Source: Turbatrix aceti (taxonomy: Eukaryota; Nematoda; Chromadorea; Rhabditida; Panagrolaimidae). From it: DNA of 64,000 nucleotides. The notes beneath the pieces were generated by a model. That model saw nothing but the letters and a program-made list of their open reading frames with translations, was not told the DNA's origin and did no database searches. Positions 1 to 10,301 of this stretch are shown here, one piece after another. Every line of letters begins with the position of its first letter. Positions within the stretch are counted from its first letter, which is position 1. The translations under genes and the position numbers were made by a program. Where the stretch lies: assembly GCA_963969345.1 (NCBI GenBank), contig OZ017769.1, positions 9,923,725 through 9,987,724 on the forward strand, read 5' to 3'.

Positions 1-81
1 TAATTCTTCTTGGCATTCGCTAAAGTTTATAAACTGATTTACATGAGAAAAATGACAAAAATACTCGCAGACTATAAAACT

Positions 82-3000
82 TTAGCCAAAAATCAAGTCC
101 AAAGCGTCGTCCGCTGTAACTTCGTTTTCTCCGGATTTCGCATCGACTTTGTCGTTGTTCTCGTCCTCGTCGTCGGATTCGATGATGGCGACCTTCTTCG
201 ATTTCTTTGTGGACGTATTCGGAGCTTCGGATTCGTTCTCATCATCGCTGTCGATGACGAAAGACGGTTTTGTGGAGTCAAGCTCCTTTTCAGGCATGGC
301 CTTCGACGGTGGATCCTCGTCGTCGCTGTCCAGGACATATTTTCGCTTACGACTCTGTGGTCGACTGCCTTGAATCTCGTGGAAGCGTGATTCATCGTCA
401 TCGCTGTCGATGACGTAGCGCTGAGGACCGGAGAGGTCGGCGGAAGCTGGTTTCTGTTGAGGCGGAGACGCGGTAACGTTATCGTTATCCCCGAAGAGAA
501 GATCATCGTCGTCATCGTCGCCGAATGCGGGAATCACAGTTTGAGACTTGACCTGACGGATGGGGTTCGTGGAGGGAAGACTCGTCGGCGGAGGAAAGCG
601 TTCGTCGTCGAAGATGTCAAAATCATTGTCGTTATCGTCGAACGAATCGTTCAGTCGATTGGACAGAGGCAGGGGTACTTTTTTACCCGTGATGGGGTCC
701 AAGTCGAGTTCGTATCCCTCCTGTGGACGGGAATCAGCCTCGACATCAGAGTTGTCCCGCTCGTCTTCGTGGAGCGGCAGTCCGTGGCGAAGTTTTGTCA
801 TGTACACCTTGAAAAAAAACAGAAAAATAGACCAAAATTAATGTTTTGATGCAGAAAACATCAAAAATAATAAACAATAAAGCAAAACATACCCTAACTG
901 GCCGCTTCTTGCTCAGAGTGTAGACGCGATCCAAAAAGTCGTCAAAATCCATCTTAGGAAACAAAGAATGGGCCCAATACTCGGTTTGCTGCATGACTTT
1001 GGCGAGATTTTCGTACTGAAAAAAATTATCGTAACTACAGTATCAAAAAAGAACGTAAACCATTGCAACTTAATAAATTCAAATTCCCTAAATCCTACAG
1101 GCAAAATATAAATCGTTAAATCAAAAACAAAATTTCTATCGTAAACCGAAGAGGGCACAAACTGCAAAAAAAAACAAGCGTTTTTTCTTCCCAAATCGAT
1201 CAATTCCACAATAAATTCGTAAAACATCCGTTTTATCGTACAGTAGCGCGCAAAAGTACAAGTGTGAACATTAATTTGTACCGTGCTCTGTTCAAACGTG
1301 TTGGTTGGGGCTCAAATTTTTTTTGGTAAACACCCTTGCGTCTAGCCTCAGCATTACCAAGTTTCAGACAGATTCGTTAAAAAATGGATTTTTGCGATAT
1401 CGATTTGTACAGTGCGCGCAAGCAAAAGTCCAAGTGTAAGGTGCGTTTTCTGAAGCGAAGAAGCATTTCTTGAAGTATGATGGCGTTTATTGCGTTTATA
1501 TATAGTATTTTGTATGTTTTATTGATTTGAAACGTATATTGCACGAGACATAGATTTTATCGGGAAAATGAAGATGACAAAAGGTCATTTCAAAGGTTTA
1601 CTCCTCTAGGTTGGCTTCGAAGGCTCTGGACATCGGGAATTTAGTTTTATCCACCGTCCCAGTGCTTGAAGTGATAGCAGTAATTGTCTGCACAATTCAT
1701 AAACGCAGCCAACCCTCTATCGTTACAAACACGAACGATAAAAAGTTTTTTCTAATGTTGAGGTAGAACTTCGAGTTGGCTCAAGTTGATAAAAATGAAA
1801 ATCGCAGGCAACGTGGATGTGATAAAATTAGCCCTGTGGTTCTAAGACAATGCCTACAAGTTGCCAAATACAAATGACAACCACTTTCCGCTTATCCACC
1901 TGTTTCCGCAAAGAACGGGACGATAAACCTGTAACTCCGATAAACCCCAACATTGTGGTAGATGACAATTGGTCGGAAGAAGGTGGTAAGATATGGTTTT
2001 TTACTTTGAAAACGATCAACGTACCACTAAACACACAACAGAAACTGATTCACACTTTATTTATGGCTTCGGTAGAATTTTTGATAATGCTCAATTTTTC
2101 GATATTGACTTAAACTTGTGAAATATTTTAGCGTCTTCCACTTCTGTGGGGAAAAACATGTCACTGAGGAGAAATGTTATCAATTATGTTTGGCAACTTG
2201 TAGGCATTGTTTTAGAACCACAGGACTAATTTTATCACCTCCCCGTTGCCTGCAATTTTCATTTTTATCAACTTGAGCCAACTCGAAGTTCTACCTCAAC
2301 ATTAGAAAATTTTTTTATTGTCCGTGTTTGTAACGACAGAGGGTTGGCTGTGTTTATAAATTGTGCAAACAGTTACTGCTATCATTGCAAGCACTGGGAC
2401 GGTGGATAAAACTAAATTCCCGATGTCCAGAGCCTTCGAAGCCAACCTAGAGGAGTAAACCTTTGAAATGACCTTTTGTCATCTTCATTTTCCCGATAAA
2501 ATCTATGTCTCGTGCAATATACGTTTCAAATCAATAAAACATACAAAATACTATATATAAACGCAATAAACGCCATCATACTTCAAGAAATGCTTCTTCG
2601 CTTCAGAAAACGCACCTTACACTTGGACTTTTGCTTGCGCGCACTGTACAAATCGATATCGCAAAAATCCATTTTTTAACGAATCTGTCTGAAACTTGGT
2701 AATGCTGAGGCTAGACGCAAGGGTGTTTACCAAAAAAAATTTGAGCCCCAACCAACACGTTTGAACAGAGCACGGTACAAATTAATGTTCACACTTGTAC
2801 TTTTGCGCGCTACTGTACCAACAGTAACCGAATAAGAACGTAAAACCTTGCAACTGATCAAATTCGAATTTCTTGAAAATTACATACAAAATGTCAATTG
2901 CAATCCTAAAAACCAAATTTTTACCGTAAAAGATTTTCAATTTTGACATCGTATTTTGCGTTGTTTTATACCTATTTGTGATGTTTTTGAACGGTTTTAC

Positions 3001-3499
3001 GCGTTTGACGCCAAATTTTGTTTAATGTCGGGAATGGGGGTTGGGGGCCCCCGCGGGGTTCCCCGTGGGGACGAAGGGGATTGAAACCCTACACACAGGA
3101 TCAATTTTGCAAAAACATAAAAAACACAATTTCCCCCAAAAAAATTTGTCAAATATGATTAAAAAAAACTCACAGGATCAGACTTCGGGTCGATGGTAAC
3201 CTTCTGCATGAGTTTGCGCAGCGCAAAGAGCCCCTTCGGTCCGGTCAGGTTCTGCTCGGTGAGCTTAGGCCTCGGCTTCGTCGGTCCCCGACGCCTCTTT
3301 TTGCCGTCCTCGGTTTCATCCCCGCCATCCGCCTGCTTGATGACAGCGTCGAGTGCGGCTTCGTCGTTCAGCGCTAAAACGGAACCCCTTGAAAAAGTTT
3401 TTTTCCATAAAAAAACTTACGTTCAACTTCGTCTCTCTGATCGTGGTCCATGTTAAGAGAATTTTCAGCGAGGAAATCATCGACGTCGTCAAATTCCAT
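82..3499 (-). CDS. TIPIN: TIPIN (Timeless-interacting protein), replication fork protection complex
   Basis: Exons read on the minus strand are 3499-3421, 3373-3174, 1015-893 and 807-82; they join in frame to 375 residues. The Swi3/Csm3 domain is spread over exons 2-4: the run RPKLTEQNL...GLFALRKLM is followed by YWAHSLFPKMDFDDFLDRV and a basic KKRPVRVYM stretch, the order known for TIPIN. The family partners Timeless in the nucleus, stabilises stalled forks and supports checkpoint signalling. The C-terminal half (about residues 150-375) is acidic and low in complexity, with four copies of an S-D-D-E type motif, and makes the protein longer than the roughly 300 residues usual for the family. 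A CAG acceptor lies three bases before the ATG, which fits trans-splicing. Intron 3 is 2.16 kb because of a palindromic element. The final exon is intronless and ends at TAG/TAA near 82. Confidence 0.85.
1241..2815. mobile_element. Palindromic Tc1-like non-autonomous element A1
   Basis: A 1575-base near-perfect inverted repeat flanked on both sides by TA. It begins CAGTAGCGCGCAAAAG and ends with the reverse complement, the style of Tc1/mariner ends. Each arm carries a second, internal copy of the end motif about 170 bases in (GCGCGCAAGCAAAAGTCC near 1413), so the ends have an IR/DR layout. No transposase frame is present. It lies in intron 3 of TIPIN. A second member, A2, lies at 15749-17333. 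Confidence 0.85.
2816..3173. other. Rest of TIPIN intron 3
   Basis: AT-rich intron sequence between element A1 and TIPIN exon 2. It includes a G/C-rich patch at about 3030-3080 with short self-complementary G and C runs. No gene is visible. Confidence 0.6.
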
Positions 3500-3596
3500 C
3501 GTCTGGGCGAAAAAAAGACGACAAAATAAGTAACCGGAGGAAGTTCCAGGAGTCAAACAAAGTTTTTCAAAGTACAAAAAAAAGCGGGAACAAAAA

Positions 3597-3650
3597 AAAA
3601 ACGCGCGCGCGCCCAGAGTTTGAGTTCATTTTGGCGTTGTGTGACTTATC
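3597..3650 (+). promoter_or_regulatory. Candidate shared promoter of TIPIN and MRPS18A
   Basis: The two genes are divergent, with start codons 252 bases apart. Between them lies a run of A followed by CGCGCGCGCGC and, about 20 bases on, CATTTTGGCGTTGTGTG. A very similar pair (CGCGCGC then CATCTTGGCGTTCTGTG) lies upstream of the PRP4 kinase gene near 25450-25495. Function is inferred only from this repetition and position. Confidence 0.4.
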
Positions 3651-3751
3651 GACGAAACGATTTTTTTCATTTTTCTGCGATCTCAGACGAAGTTTCCGTT
3701 TGGCTTCTTGATTTTTTCTTTTCTGTCTTCTGGTTTGCCGTACTGTGTAAA

Positions 3752-4444
3752 ATGGCATCACAACTACGATATGGAGTACTTCCGGTTATGTCCATCATTT
3801 CGAGAAGGCTTCTGAGCGTGTCTGCTGTGAACTCGGTCAAGAAAAGTGAGTTTTACGTTCTTTTTGTAATTTGAATTTTATTAGGCGGAATTTTTGGGCG
3901 TTTTTTACCCTAGAAAAACTGATGTTAGCTTTGTTTGCAGTTTTTAGGCCATTTTAGAGGGTTTTTTGTACAGCAAAATTACTCGTATTTTTTTTCAGTC
4001 ACTGAAAAAACGGTCGGCAACGTGACAACCGTCGAACTTGAACCTGTTTCCCAAGATCCGCGGCCAAAGCTTTCGAAGGCACCCGACCGATGCTCGCTGT
4101 GCACCTGCGACATCCCGCCCAAGATCAGGTACACCGACGTCCTCATCCTCGAGCAATTCATGCGCGAGGACGGCACCGTGCTTCCCAAAGAGCTCACTGG
4201 CCTCTGCTCCAAGCAGCAACTCCGCGTCGAGCGTTGCGTCATGCAGGCCCACTGGTCGGGACTCTTTCCCGACCGAACACTGCCTAACTTTGATCGCGCT
4301 GGGTACAAGCGCTTCAACCGGCACTGGGACGACGATATGGACATGTACCGAACGTCGATCAAGCGAAAGCCGGGAATTTGGTTCTACGTTCAGCGCTATG
4401 GTCCGCCGAGGAAGGTCGCGATCAGGGAAAAACAACAGCAGTGA
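3752..4444 (+). CDS. MRPS18A: Mitochondrial ribosomal protein mL66 (MRPS18A)
   Basis: Exons 3752-3845 and 3999-4444 join in frame to 179 residues; the 153-base intron ends TTTTTTTCAG. The protein matches the S18 family variant that sits in the large mitochondrial subunit: a CSLC zinc-type pair, then DVLILEQFMREDGTVLPK, TGLC, and RCVMQAHWSGLFPD, which parallels the QF...G..LP...TGLC...CV..AH.AGL pattern of MRPS18A rather than MRPS18B or C. The first 30 or so residues are basic with many Ser and Leu, as expected for a mitochondrial targeting peptide. The ATG was chosen because it opens that presequence; an upstream in-frame ATG at 3620 would add a non-conserved stretch. AATAAA follows at 4492. 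The gene is divergent from TIPIN. Confidence 0.85.
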
Positions 4445-4944
4445 GGGTTTTTCGGTGGCTTTTTTTTCGTTGTTTTTGTTGGATTTAGGAAAATAAAGTT
4501 TTTTATGGTTGAAAAGTTTTTCGGGTATCCGAAGGAATTATGTTCATTAACCGAACCAGGTATGTTTTAAAATAATAACAATTTATTGTTCACAAACGTC
4601 AAAAATATGCAAAAAAAATGGTTTTACATTTTTTTAATTTGAAGGCCTTGCAACCAAATAGTGTGCACGTTTTTCGTTTTTTTTTTATTTATTAAAAATA
4701 AAACGGTTTTTTGAACGGAAAAAGTTGGTTGGGAACTTCGAAATATAACAAATTTACGTTCACCAAACAAAAAAGTTTGGTCAAAAAATTTTTTTCGGTA
4801 TTTTTAAATTTTGATAATTTTTATTTCATGCCCCAAATTTGCTCAAAAAATTAGTTTTTTTTGTTTCCGATCTGCATTTCGTAATCAATTTCCCACTTTA
4901 TTCGAAAAACACAAAAAATATGTGCAATTTACGCACGCCAAAGT
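4445..4944. other. Intergenic, convergent 3' ends
   Basis: This holds the MRPS18A 3' UTR with AATAAA at 4492-4497, then AT-rich sequence with many A and T runs up to the end of the minus-strand gene at 4945. I see no other gene. Confidence 0.7.
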
Positions 4945-5490
4945 CTAGCTCTCATCCTGCTCTTCGTCATCGTCGCATTTGTAGTAGGCCGACTTCTTGG
5001 CAGGCAGCATGAAGGATACCATCTTGGCACGACGCTTCCGTGGACGCTCATTCCCCAGATCCAGAGAATCGGCGACGGCTGCGGTCTCAGAAGTTTCATC
5101 GTCGCTGGCTTCCATATTTTCTGTGCGCAACAAAATTGGTGATTGAGCTGGAAACAACGAAGGTGTAAAAAGAACGAAAACAGAAAAAAACCCACGCGGA
5201 GTAGTCGGGAAATGAGCGTCATCGTCAGATGTCAGCGCGGGCGAACGATTGTCTTCCTCATCGGAGCTTTCTGCTTTCTGAATAATCTGCGTGGTCGAAT
5301 TGAAACGAACTTTCTTTACACGACGTTTTGGTGGAGCTGCTTCTTCTGGCTTGGTTGGACTCGAATACGGAGTTGTGATGTGCAGTTGATCCAGACAGGG
5401 TACGTCGGAATCCAGGCGTGGATCGGAACCGGACGACGACGACCTCGCATCCCCGCCACCCGATGGGGCAGAATAGTTGGCGTTCGACAT
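4945..5490 (-). CDS. Small acidic protein with RVxF-like motifs, unrecognised
   Basis: Exons 5490-5196 and 5147-4945 join in frame to 165 residues. The 48-base intron (GTGGGT...TTTCCAG) is a multiple of three and has no stop, so retention would add 16 residues. The protein has a Ser/Gly-rich start, a basic patch KRRVKKVRFNST, an acidic serine stretch SSDEED, TP/SP sites, a second basic patch RKRRAKMVSFM and an acidic tail. KKVRF and KMVSF both fit the RVxF docking motif for protein phosphatase 1, and each sits next to basic residues and acidic serines, the usual setting for such motifs. No folded domain is visible, so a disordered PP1 regulator is an inference. The start at 5490 gives the first Met after an AT-rich leader; a Met six codons upstream is also in frame. 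Confidence 0.65.
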   Translation of the reverse strand: MSNANYSAPSGGGDARSSSSGSDPRLDSDVPCLDQLHITTPYSSPTKPEEAAPPKRRVKKVRFNSTTQIIQKAESSDEEDNRSPALTSDDDAHFPTTPRGFFSVFVLFTPSLFPAQSPILLRTENMEASDDETSETAAVADSLDLGNERPRKRRAKMVSFMLPAKKSAYYKCDDDEEQDES

Positions 5491-5939
5491 GAAATATGAT
5501 GCGAACAAAAAATAATGAAAAAAACAAAAAGGTCAGCAAGCAATCATGCAAATTTGGCGAATAAAAAAAGAGAGAGAGAAAAAATTGCGAATAAAAAATA
5601 GAGAGAAGATAAATCGCGAAGAGAAGCACGTTGCTCGACTTCGCGACGAATGCGCGGCAGCAATCCTGACACGAAAAAAAACGCGCGCGCAAGTTTTTGT
5701 TTCATTTTGGGTTCATTTAGAATTGCTTTGAATCCTTTTTTGTCGTTTCGGATCGTCTTTATTTGTTTAAGATTATTTTTAGTCGTTCTTGATTTTTTTA
5801 ATCTAAAAGCTGCTTTGTTGGATAAGATTTTTTTATTTTAACAATAAATTCGAAGACTGGACGATTTTTGTTATTCATGAATATGTCCCTGGCGGTAAAT
5901 AAATGAAATGAAATTTGTTAACCGTTGTTTCACACATTT
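5491..5939. other. Intergenic with CGCGCGC patch
   Basis: AT-rich sequence between two minus-strand genes. At 5674-5715 a run of A is followed by ACGCGCGCGC and then TTCATTTTGG, resembling the pair upstream of MRPS18A, but here it reads away from the nearest gene. No coding sequence is supported. Confidence 0.5.
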
Positions 5940-6541
5940 TTATGCACGTTCTTCATTATCGTAATTATCACCAGTTTTAATTAATTCAAGCTTATTTGAG
6001 AGAGCAACGTTAACCGTGTTCTGTATACGATACTCAGCTTCGCGTCGAGGCAGAAAATATGCCGTGGTGATAAATCGAAGTCCATTGTTGTCATTTTCGT
6101 TGATAGCAATCATCATGGCAGAATAGTTGTCAACGATGAAGTAGTGTCCACCGATGACGCCATCCTTTGTCAGACTGACACCCAGGTAGGCAGGTGAGAT
6201 CAATATTATGTTTTGGAGGTAAACGAGAATCGTCTTTTGTTCGCGTAGCAATACTGAAAAAAAATTTAAAACATATTTTAAACTTGTTGGCGTGAAGAAA
6301 AAAACGTACCTTTATTGACTACATTTTCCCCGTCCAGGCACTGCTTGAGACGTTGCCTCAGTCGCTTGTCCTTCAGCATGAAAGCAAATCCATTGAAATC
6401 AAGTCCATGCCTTATGAGCATGTGTAGAAGACCCTGCTTTTTGTCATTTCTCTTTACGTACAGTCGATTACTACCAATACTATTGTGCAAATCGTTAGGC
6501 ACAAAAATGGTGTGGTTTTTTGGCTTTGGATAAGTTATCAT
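5940..6541 (-). CDS. Unrecognised protein, possible BECR-type RNase-like domain
   Basis: Exons 6541-6310 and 6253-5940 join in frame to 181 residues through a 56-base intron with GTACGT and TTTTCAG sites. An in-frame stop precedes the ATG, and a T-run plus AG about 33 bases upstream could be a trans-splice site. I do not recognise the protein with confidence. Visible features are a basic KRNDKK patch, GLLHMLIRHGLDFNG, a charged helix-like stretch, a YFIVDNYSAMMIAI beta-like segment and GLRFITTAYFLPRRE. The RH...(T)AY order recalls the barnase-EndoU-ColE5-RelE fold found in phage- and toxin-derived nucleases, but this is a weak pattern-level guess. No signal peptide or membrane segment is seen. 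Neighbouring repeats suggest an accessory setting. Confidence 0.55.
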
Positions 6542-6889
6542 TTCAATATCGTCTTATTAGGCAAAACGAATCTAAAAAAAAGTATGACATCAAGAAGTAT
6601 GGAGGTCACGTGGAAGCTACACCGTCCTTCATACCTTTGGTGGCCTGCAGAAGAGAGAGACAGGCAGCGGAAAATACAACCGTTGCCCAAACTGCGTGTC
6701 TTCCTTACTCATAACAGCTGGTTAGGTTGCTATGTTACGTGCACGGAAAAAAACCTGTGTGGTTGTGGACGGGATAATGACGGTTGTACGTAAGCTGGAA
6801 GGTTGAGTTAATAAAGAAAGAGTAAAGGTCAAAGGTACATAAATAATTACTCATTGCACAGATGTACTTTGGTCGAATAATACATACCA

Positions 6890-7010
6890 AACATACTCGA
6901 TTTCGACAAAAATGAAACAAAATGGTTCTAAACGTGAATTTCAACTCGGCGTTTTCAGAGAATCCAACAAATTGTCATTTTAGCCTTTTTTGTTTGGTTC
7001 AGACTTTTTT
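6890..7010 (+). repeat. Dispersed repeat, copy 1
   Basis: About 120 bases match, in reverse orientation, the block at about 59820-59945. Shared landmarks are TCGATTT(C/T)GACAAAAATGAA, GGTTCTRAACGTGAATTTCA and TCAGAGAATCCAACAAAT. Two copies 53 kb apart, one next to a foldback element, point to a transposon fragment; the family is unknown. Confidence 0.7.
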
Positions 7011-7598
7011 TTGTAATTTGGTGCGAAATCCACATCTTGGAAATGCATTGACTCGCGCGCAAACATGCGAACGCCTCAGCAGTCTGGTGCGCTCGGACGT
7101 CCACTATGTATTTATACTTGGGTAAAACTTTGGTGTACTTGCGTAAATTTTCAGTCGCATCGATGCATTTTTTCTAAGTCTTTGACTCTCCTCTTGTTTT
7201 TTCGCAAAATTTTTTCTATGTCCCGAAACTTGGTAAACTTGGGTCAAAATTGGTAAATTCTCTTGTTGCCTGTGTCGTCTCGAATACATATATGTAGTAG
7301 GGCTTCTCGCAGGATCTGCTACACTTTGTCATATGAAGTCACTGTTTTCGACAAACACATAGCTTTGTGATAGTGCAAAACATTGTTTTTACAATTTTTT
7401 CAATCATTGCCCCCGTAATGTGAAATTTCTACTCCAGAAACGTATTAGTTTGTGCAAAAATTTATTGCATTTACAAAATCATTCTCGAAAAGTTGTGCAG
7501 AATTAAATGTGCTCCACGCAAAAAATCTACGTTTCCCATCGTTTTCGTTTTAAAGCCACTCCTTTTTTGGTGCTGCAAAATCGAACAGCACTTGGCAA

Positions 7599-7606
7599 TA
7601 TAAATA
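7599..7606 (+). promoter_or_regulatory. TATA box
   Basis: TATAAATA lies 43 bases before the start codon of the secreted lectin-like gene, a spacing that leaves a short 5' leader. Confidence 0.5.
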
Positions 7607-7648
7607 TACGGGGTTCGTGAATACGGCAAATCAAAAGTTTTTCTTAAC

Positions 7649-10301
7649 ATGAACTATCAACTCTTACTCCTGATTCTCGTTGGCATCGTCGATTGGTCGT
7701 CGGCTGATGAGAATGCGACAAAACACGGATGCCCGGACGACACTTGGTTCTACAGTTACCCTAAAAACGGAACAAGAAGGTGTTACAAGGTGTACCAGGC
7801 TAGTGGACGACCTGATCGGTGTCATCTCATTGACTACTGTCGTCCTCTGCACCCGGATGCAATTCCTGCTACCTTGAGCACAGTGGCCGACGCCGAAGAT
7901 ATGAGTAAGTGCATCAATGTCTTTTTAAATCACATATCAACTCCTTTTTTTAGAAAATCTTGATATACTTGATTGGCATGATGGAATTCTTATTGGAGCT
8001 TACATACCGTGTGGTGGTCCCAATAACTTTATAAATGTTGATGGAACTCCGTTGGCTGAGAAGTTAATGGTTATGAACGATGATGACGATCCGGAGTATT
8101 TTGCGATGATAATTCATACTCGTACAGACGACTTCAATCCTGATAGGGCATCTTGGGATTACCAAAATCGTGTTTTGTGCGCCATGGCTCCAAAAAAAAC
8201 ATTCTCTGATGACAAATGCCCTGATGACTCCTACATTTACAGGGAAATCAATGGCGTCGGACACTGCTTTAAACGTTACAGGACACCGAACACGGTTGAC
8301 CAGTGCAACGTCATTAATGCTTGCCGTTCTCTGGATCCGAAAGCCATTCCGGTAACCCTTACTTCGATCGAGCAACGCGATTACCTGAGTGAGTCTTAAA
8401 AGACGCACTCTGTGAGCGGATTTAGGATCGACGACCCCGCATTTTTACAACCCCCAAATGTTTTGTGCCAAAGTTGCAGGTGGCAGGGAGGGAGGAAAAA
8501 AAATAAATATAAAAAAAATTCCAGAAGCCGGATTCTGGAGTTACGGCTTCTAGAAGTTTTTGACGTCAAATTTTCAACTTGCTTTAAAAAATCTGATTTT
8601 TGGAATACAGAGGTATCTTGGCACGAGAAATCGACTGGTGTACTCAGATTTTTTTTTAAACTTTTTGATTTTTTTGGAATTATTGATTTCTGCAATTTTT
8701 CGTCATTTTGCCTTACATTTTGGGCTACAGCATTTGTATTCCTTCTGGGGGAGGAGTGAGGTTCAGATATTCTTGTAGAGCATGTTTTTCTGAGTCTGGG
8801 ATAAAAAACGCAAAAAAAAAGTGGTTACACTTTTGTGACCATCCTCGGGCATTTATCGCGCGCACTCGACAAAAAAAAGAGTGTAAACAGCCTCTTTTTT
8901 GCTTTAAATTTACAAAAAGAGACGCGCGCGCGCGTAAAAGGAGTCATGTTTAAAAAAATGCCCTAAAGCCAATTTTTGTTTTTTATGTTAGCGGTCACAT
9001 GGGTAGGCTTGGGCATGTCCTGAAGATTGTAATAAGTCACTTGCGCATTTAATCCGACAATTTTGCGCATTGCTACAGGCCTTTGAAAAAACTGAAAAGT
9101 TGGAATGATGTAACTCGTAGCAAAATAATACGATAAAAAGCACAAGTAACTTAAAGCAATGTTTCGGACATGCCCAAGCCTACCCAGGTGACTGCTAGCA
9201 TAAAAAACAAAAATTGGCTTTAGGGCATTTTTTTAAACATGACTCCTTTTACGCGCGCGCACGCCTTTTTTTGTCACTTGAGGCAAAAAAGATGCTGTTT
9301 ACACTATTTTTTTGTCGAGTGCGCACGATAAATGCCCGAGGATGTTCACAAAAGTGTTACCACTTTTTTTTGCGTTTTTTATCCCAGACTCAGAAAAACA
9401 TGCTCTACAAGAATATCTGAACCTCACTCCTCCCCCAGAAGGAATACAAATGCTGTAGCCCAAAATGTAAGGCAAAATGACGAAAAATTGCAGAAATCAA
9501 TAATTCCAAAAAAATCAAAAGTTTAAAAAAAATCTGAGTACACCAGTCGATTTCTCGTGCCAAGATACCTCTGTATTCCAAAAATCAGATTTTCCAGAAG
9601 CCGTAACTCCAGAATCCGGCTTCTGGAATTTTTTATATTTTTATTTCTGTTCCTCCCCCCGGCCACCTGCAACTTTAGCACAAAACATTTTGGGGTTGTA
9701 AATATGCGGGGTCGTCGATCCCCCCTTGGTCCTAAATCGGCTCACAGAGTGTTTTTTAATCTGGTTGCACGATGACTTTTCCCTTTTTCAGAGACACTCG
9801 TAGATCCCAGTGTGTATACTCTCATTGGCGTCAGCATTCCGTGCGGGCATCCGTACAACGTGAAAGCCTACAAAAACATCGACGGTACACGGCTTCCTGC
9901 GCCTCTGGAAGTAACCACTGGCATGTGGCCGAATCAAGTCCTTGGCATGCTGTTTGAAAACAAAACTGACAACCTTGATCCACAGGATCCATATTTCTTC
10001 GGAGATGTTTTGTGTAACATTCCGGTTTATTTCGGATGTCCGCCTGGTTCTTATCCTGATTCCATCGATGGAAAGATGACGGCAGACACAAATTGCGTCC
10101 ATTACGTCCCCTATGATCCCAGTAAAGTGAGTTTCTTCTCTAAAGACAAAAAATATCGTATACATTTTTTAGACACCGGAAGAGATCTGTGGCGGTTTGA
10201 ATTCTGACTCCACCTACCAGCCACCTTCCACAATTGAATGCAAGTCCCCTCAAACTGTGGTTTACGATCCACCGGAGCCACTTCCCTGGTGCCCCAAATA
10301 A
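7649..10301 (+). CDS. Secreted protein with tandem C-type-lectin-like modules
   Basis: Exons 7649-7904, 7954-8388, 9792-10126 and 10173-10301 join in frame to 384 residues. Residues 1-19 form a hydrophobic signal peptide ending near SSADEN. Two modules follow, each starting CPDD(T/S), then CYK or CFK, an (R/Q)C...C pair, P(A/V)TL, an I(G)...IPCG segment and VLC. The order resembles a degenerate C-type lectin-like domain. A third, shorter module starts CPPGSYPDS and carries six more cysteines to the stop. No calcium-binding EPN/QPD or WND motif is seen, so sugar binding is doubtful. Secretion and a surface or immune role are inferred from the family type. Intron 2 holds the 1.36-kb palindrome B1, which starts 7 bases after the splice donor. 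The lectin assignment is moderate; the exon structure is well supported. Confidence 0.7.
8400..9755. mobile_element. Palindromic piggyBac-like non-autonomous element B1
   Basis: A 1356-base inverted repeat flanked by TTAA (8396-8399 and 9756-9759), the target used by piggyBac elements. The ends share CACTCTGTGAGC and GATTTAGGA. There is no transposase frame. It lies in intron 2 of the lectin-like gene. It is related throughout to B2 at 44993-46343, with diverged sequence. Confidence 0.8.

Larger units (their letters stand above)
6542..7648. other. Intergenic with dispersed repeat and promoter
   Basis: Between divergent genes. It contains the dispersed repeat at about 6890-7010 and a TATA box before the lectin-like gene. 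An open frame at 6520-6714 (KKYDIKKYGGHVEATPSFI) has no splice or homology support, and I do not call it. Confidence 0.6.

Noticed and set aside
93..849. Long open frames overlapping the last TIPIN exon on both strands
   Set aside because: They are out-of-frame readings of the acidic repeat region (GAT/GAC and TCG rich); the TIPIN frame alone links to upstream exons with a conserved domain.
6520..6714. Plus-strand frame with KKYDIKKYGGHVEATPSFI
   Set aside because: No signal, splice sites or recognisable family; it begins inside the first exon of the minus-strand gene and runs into repeat-like sequence.
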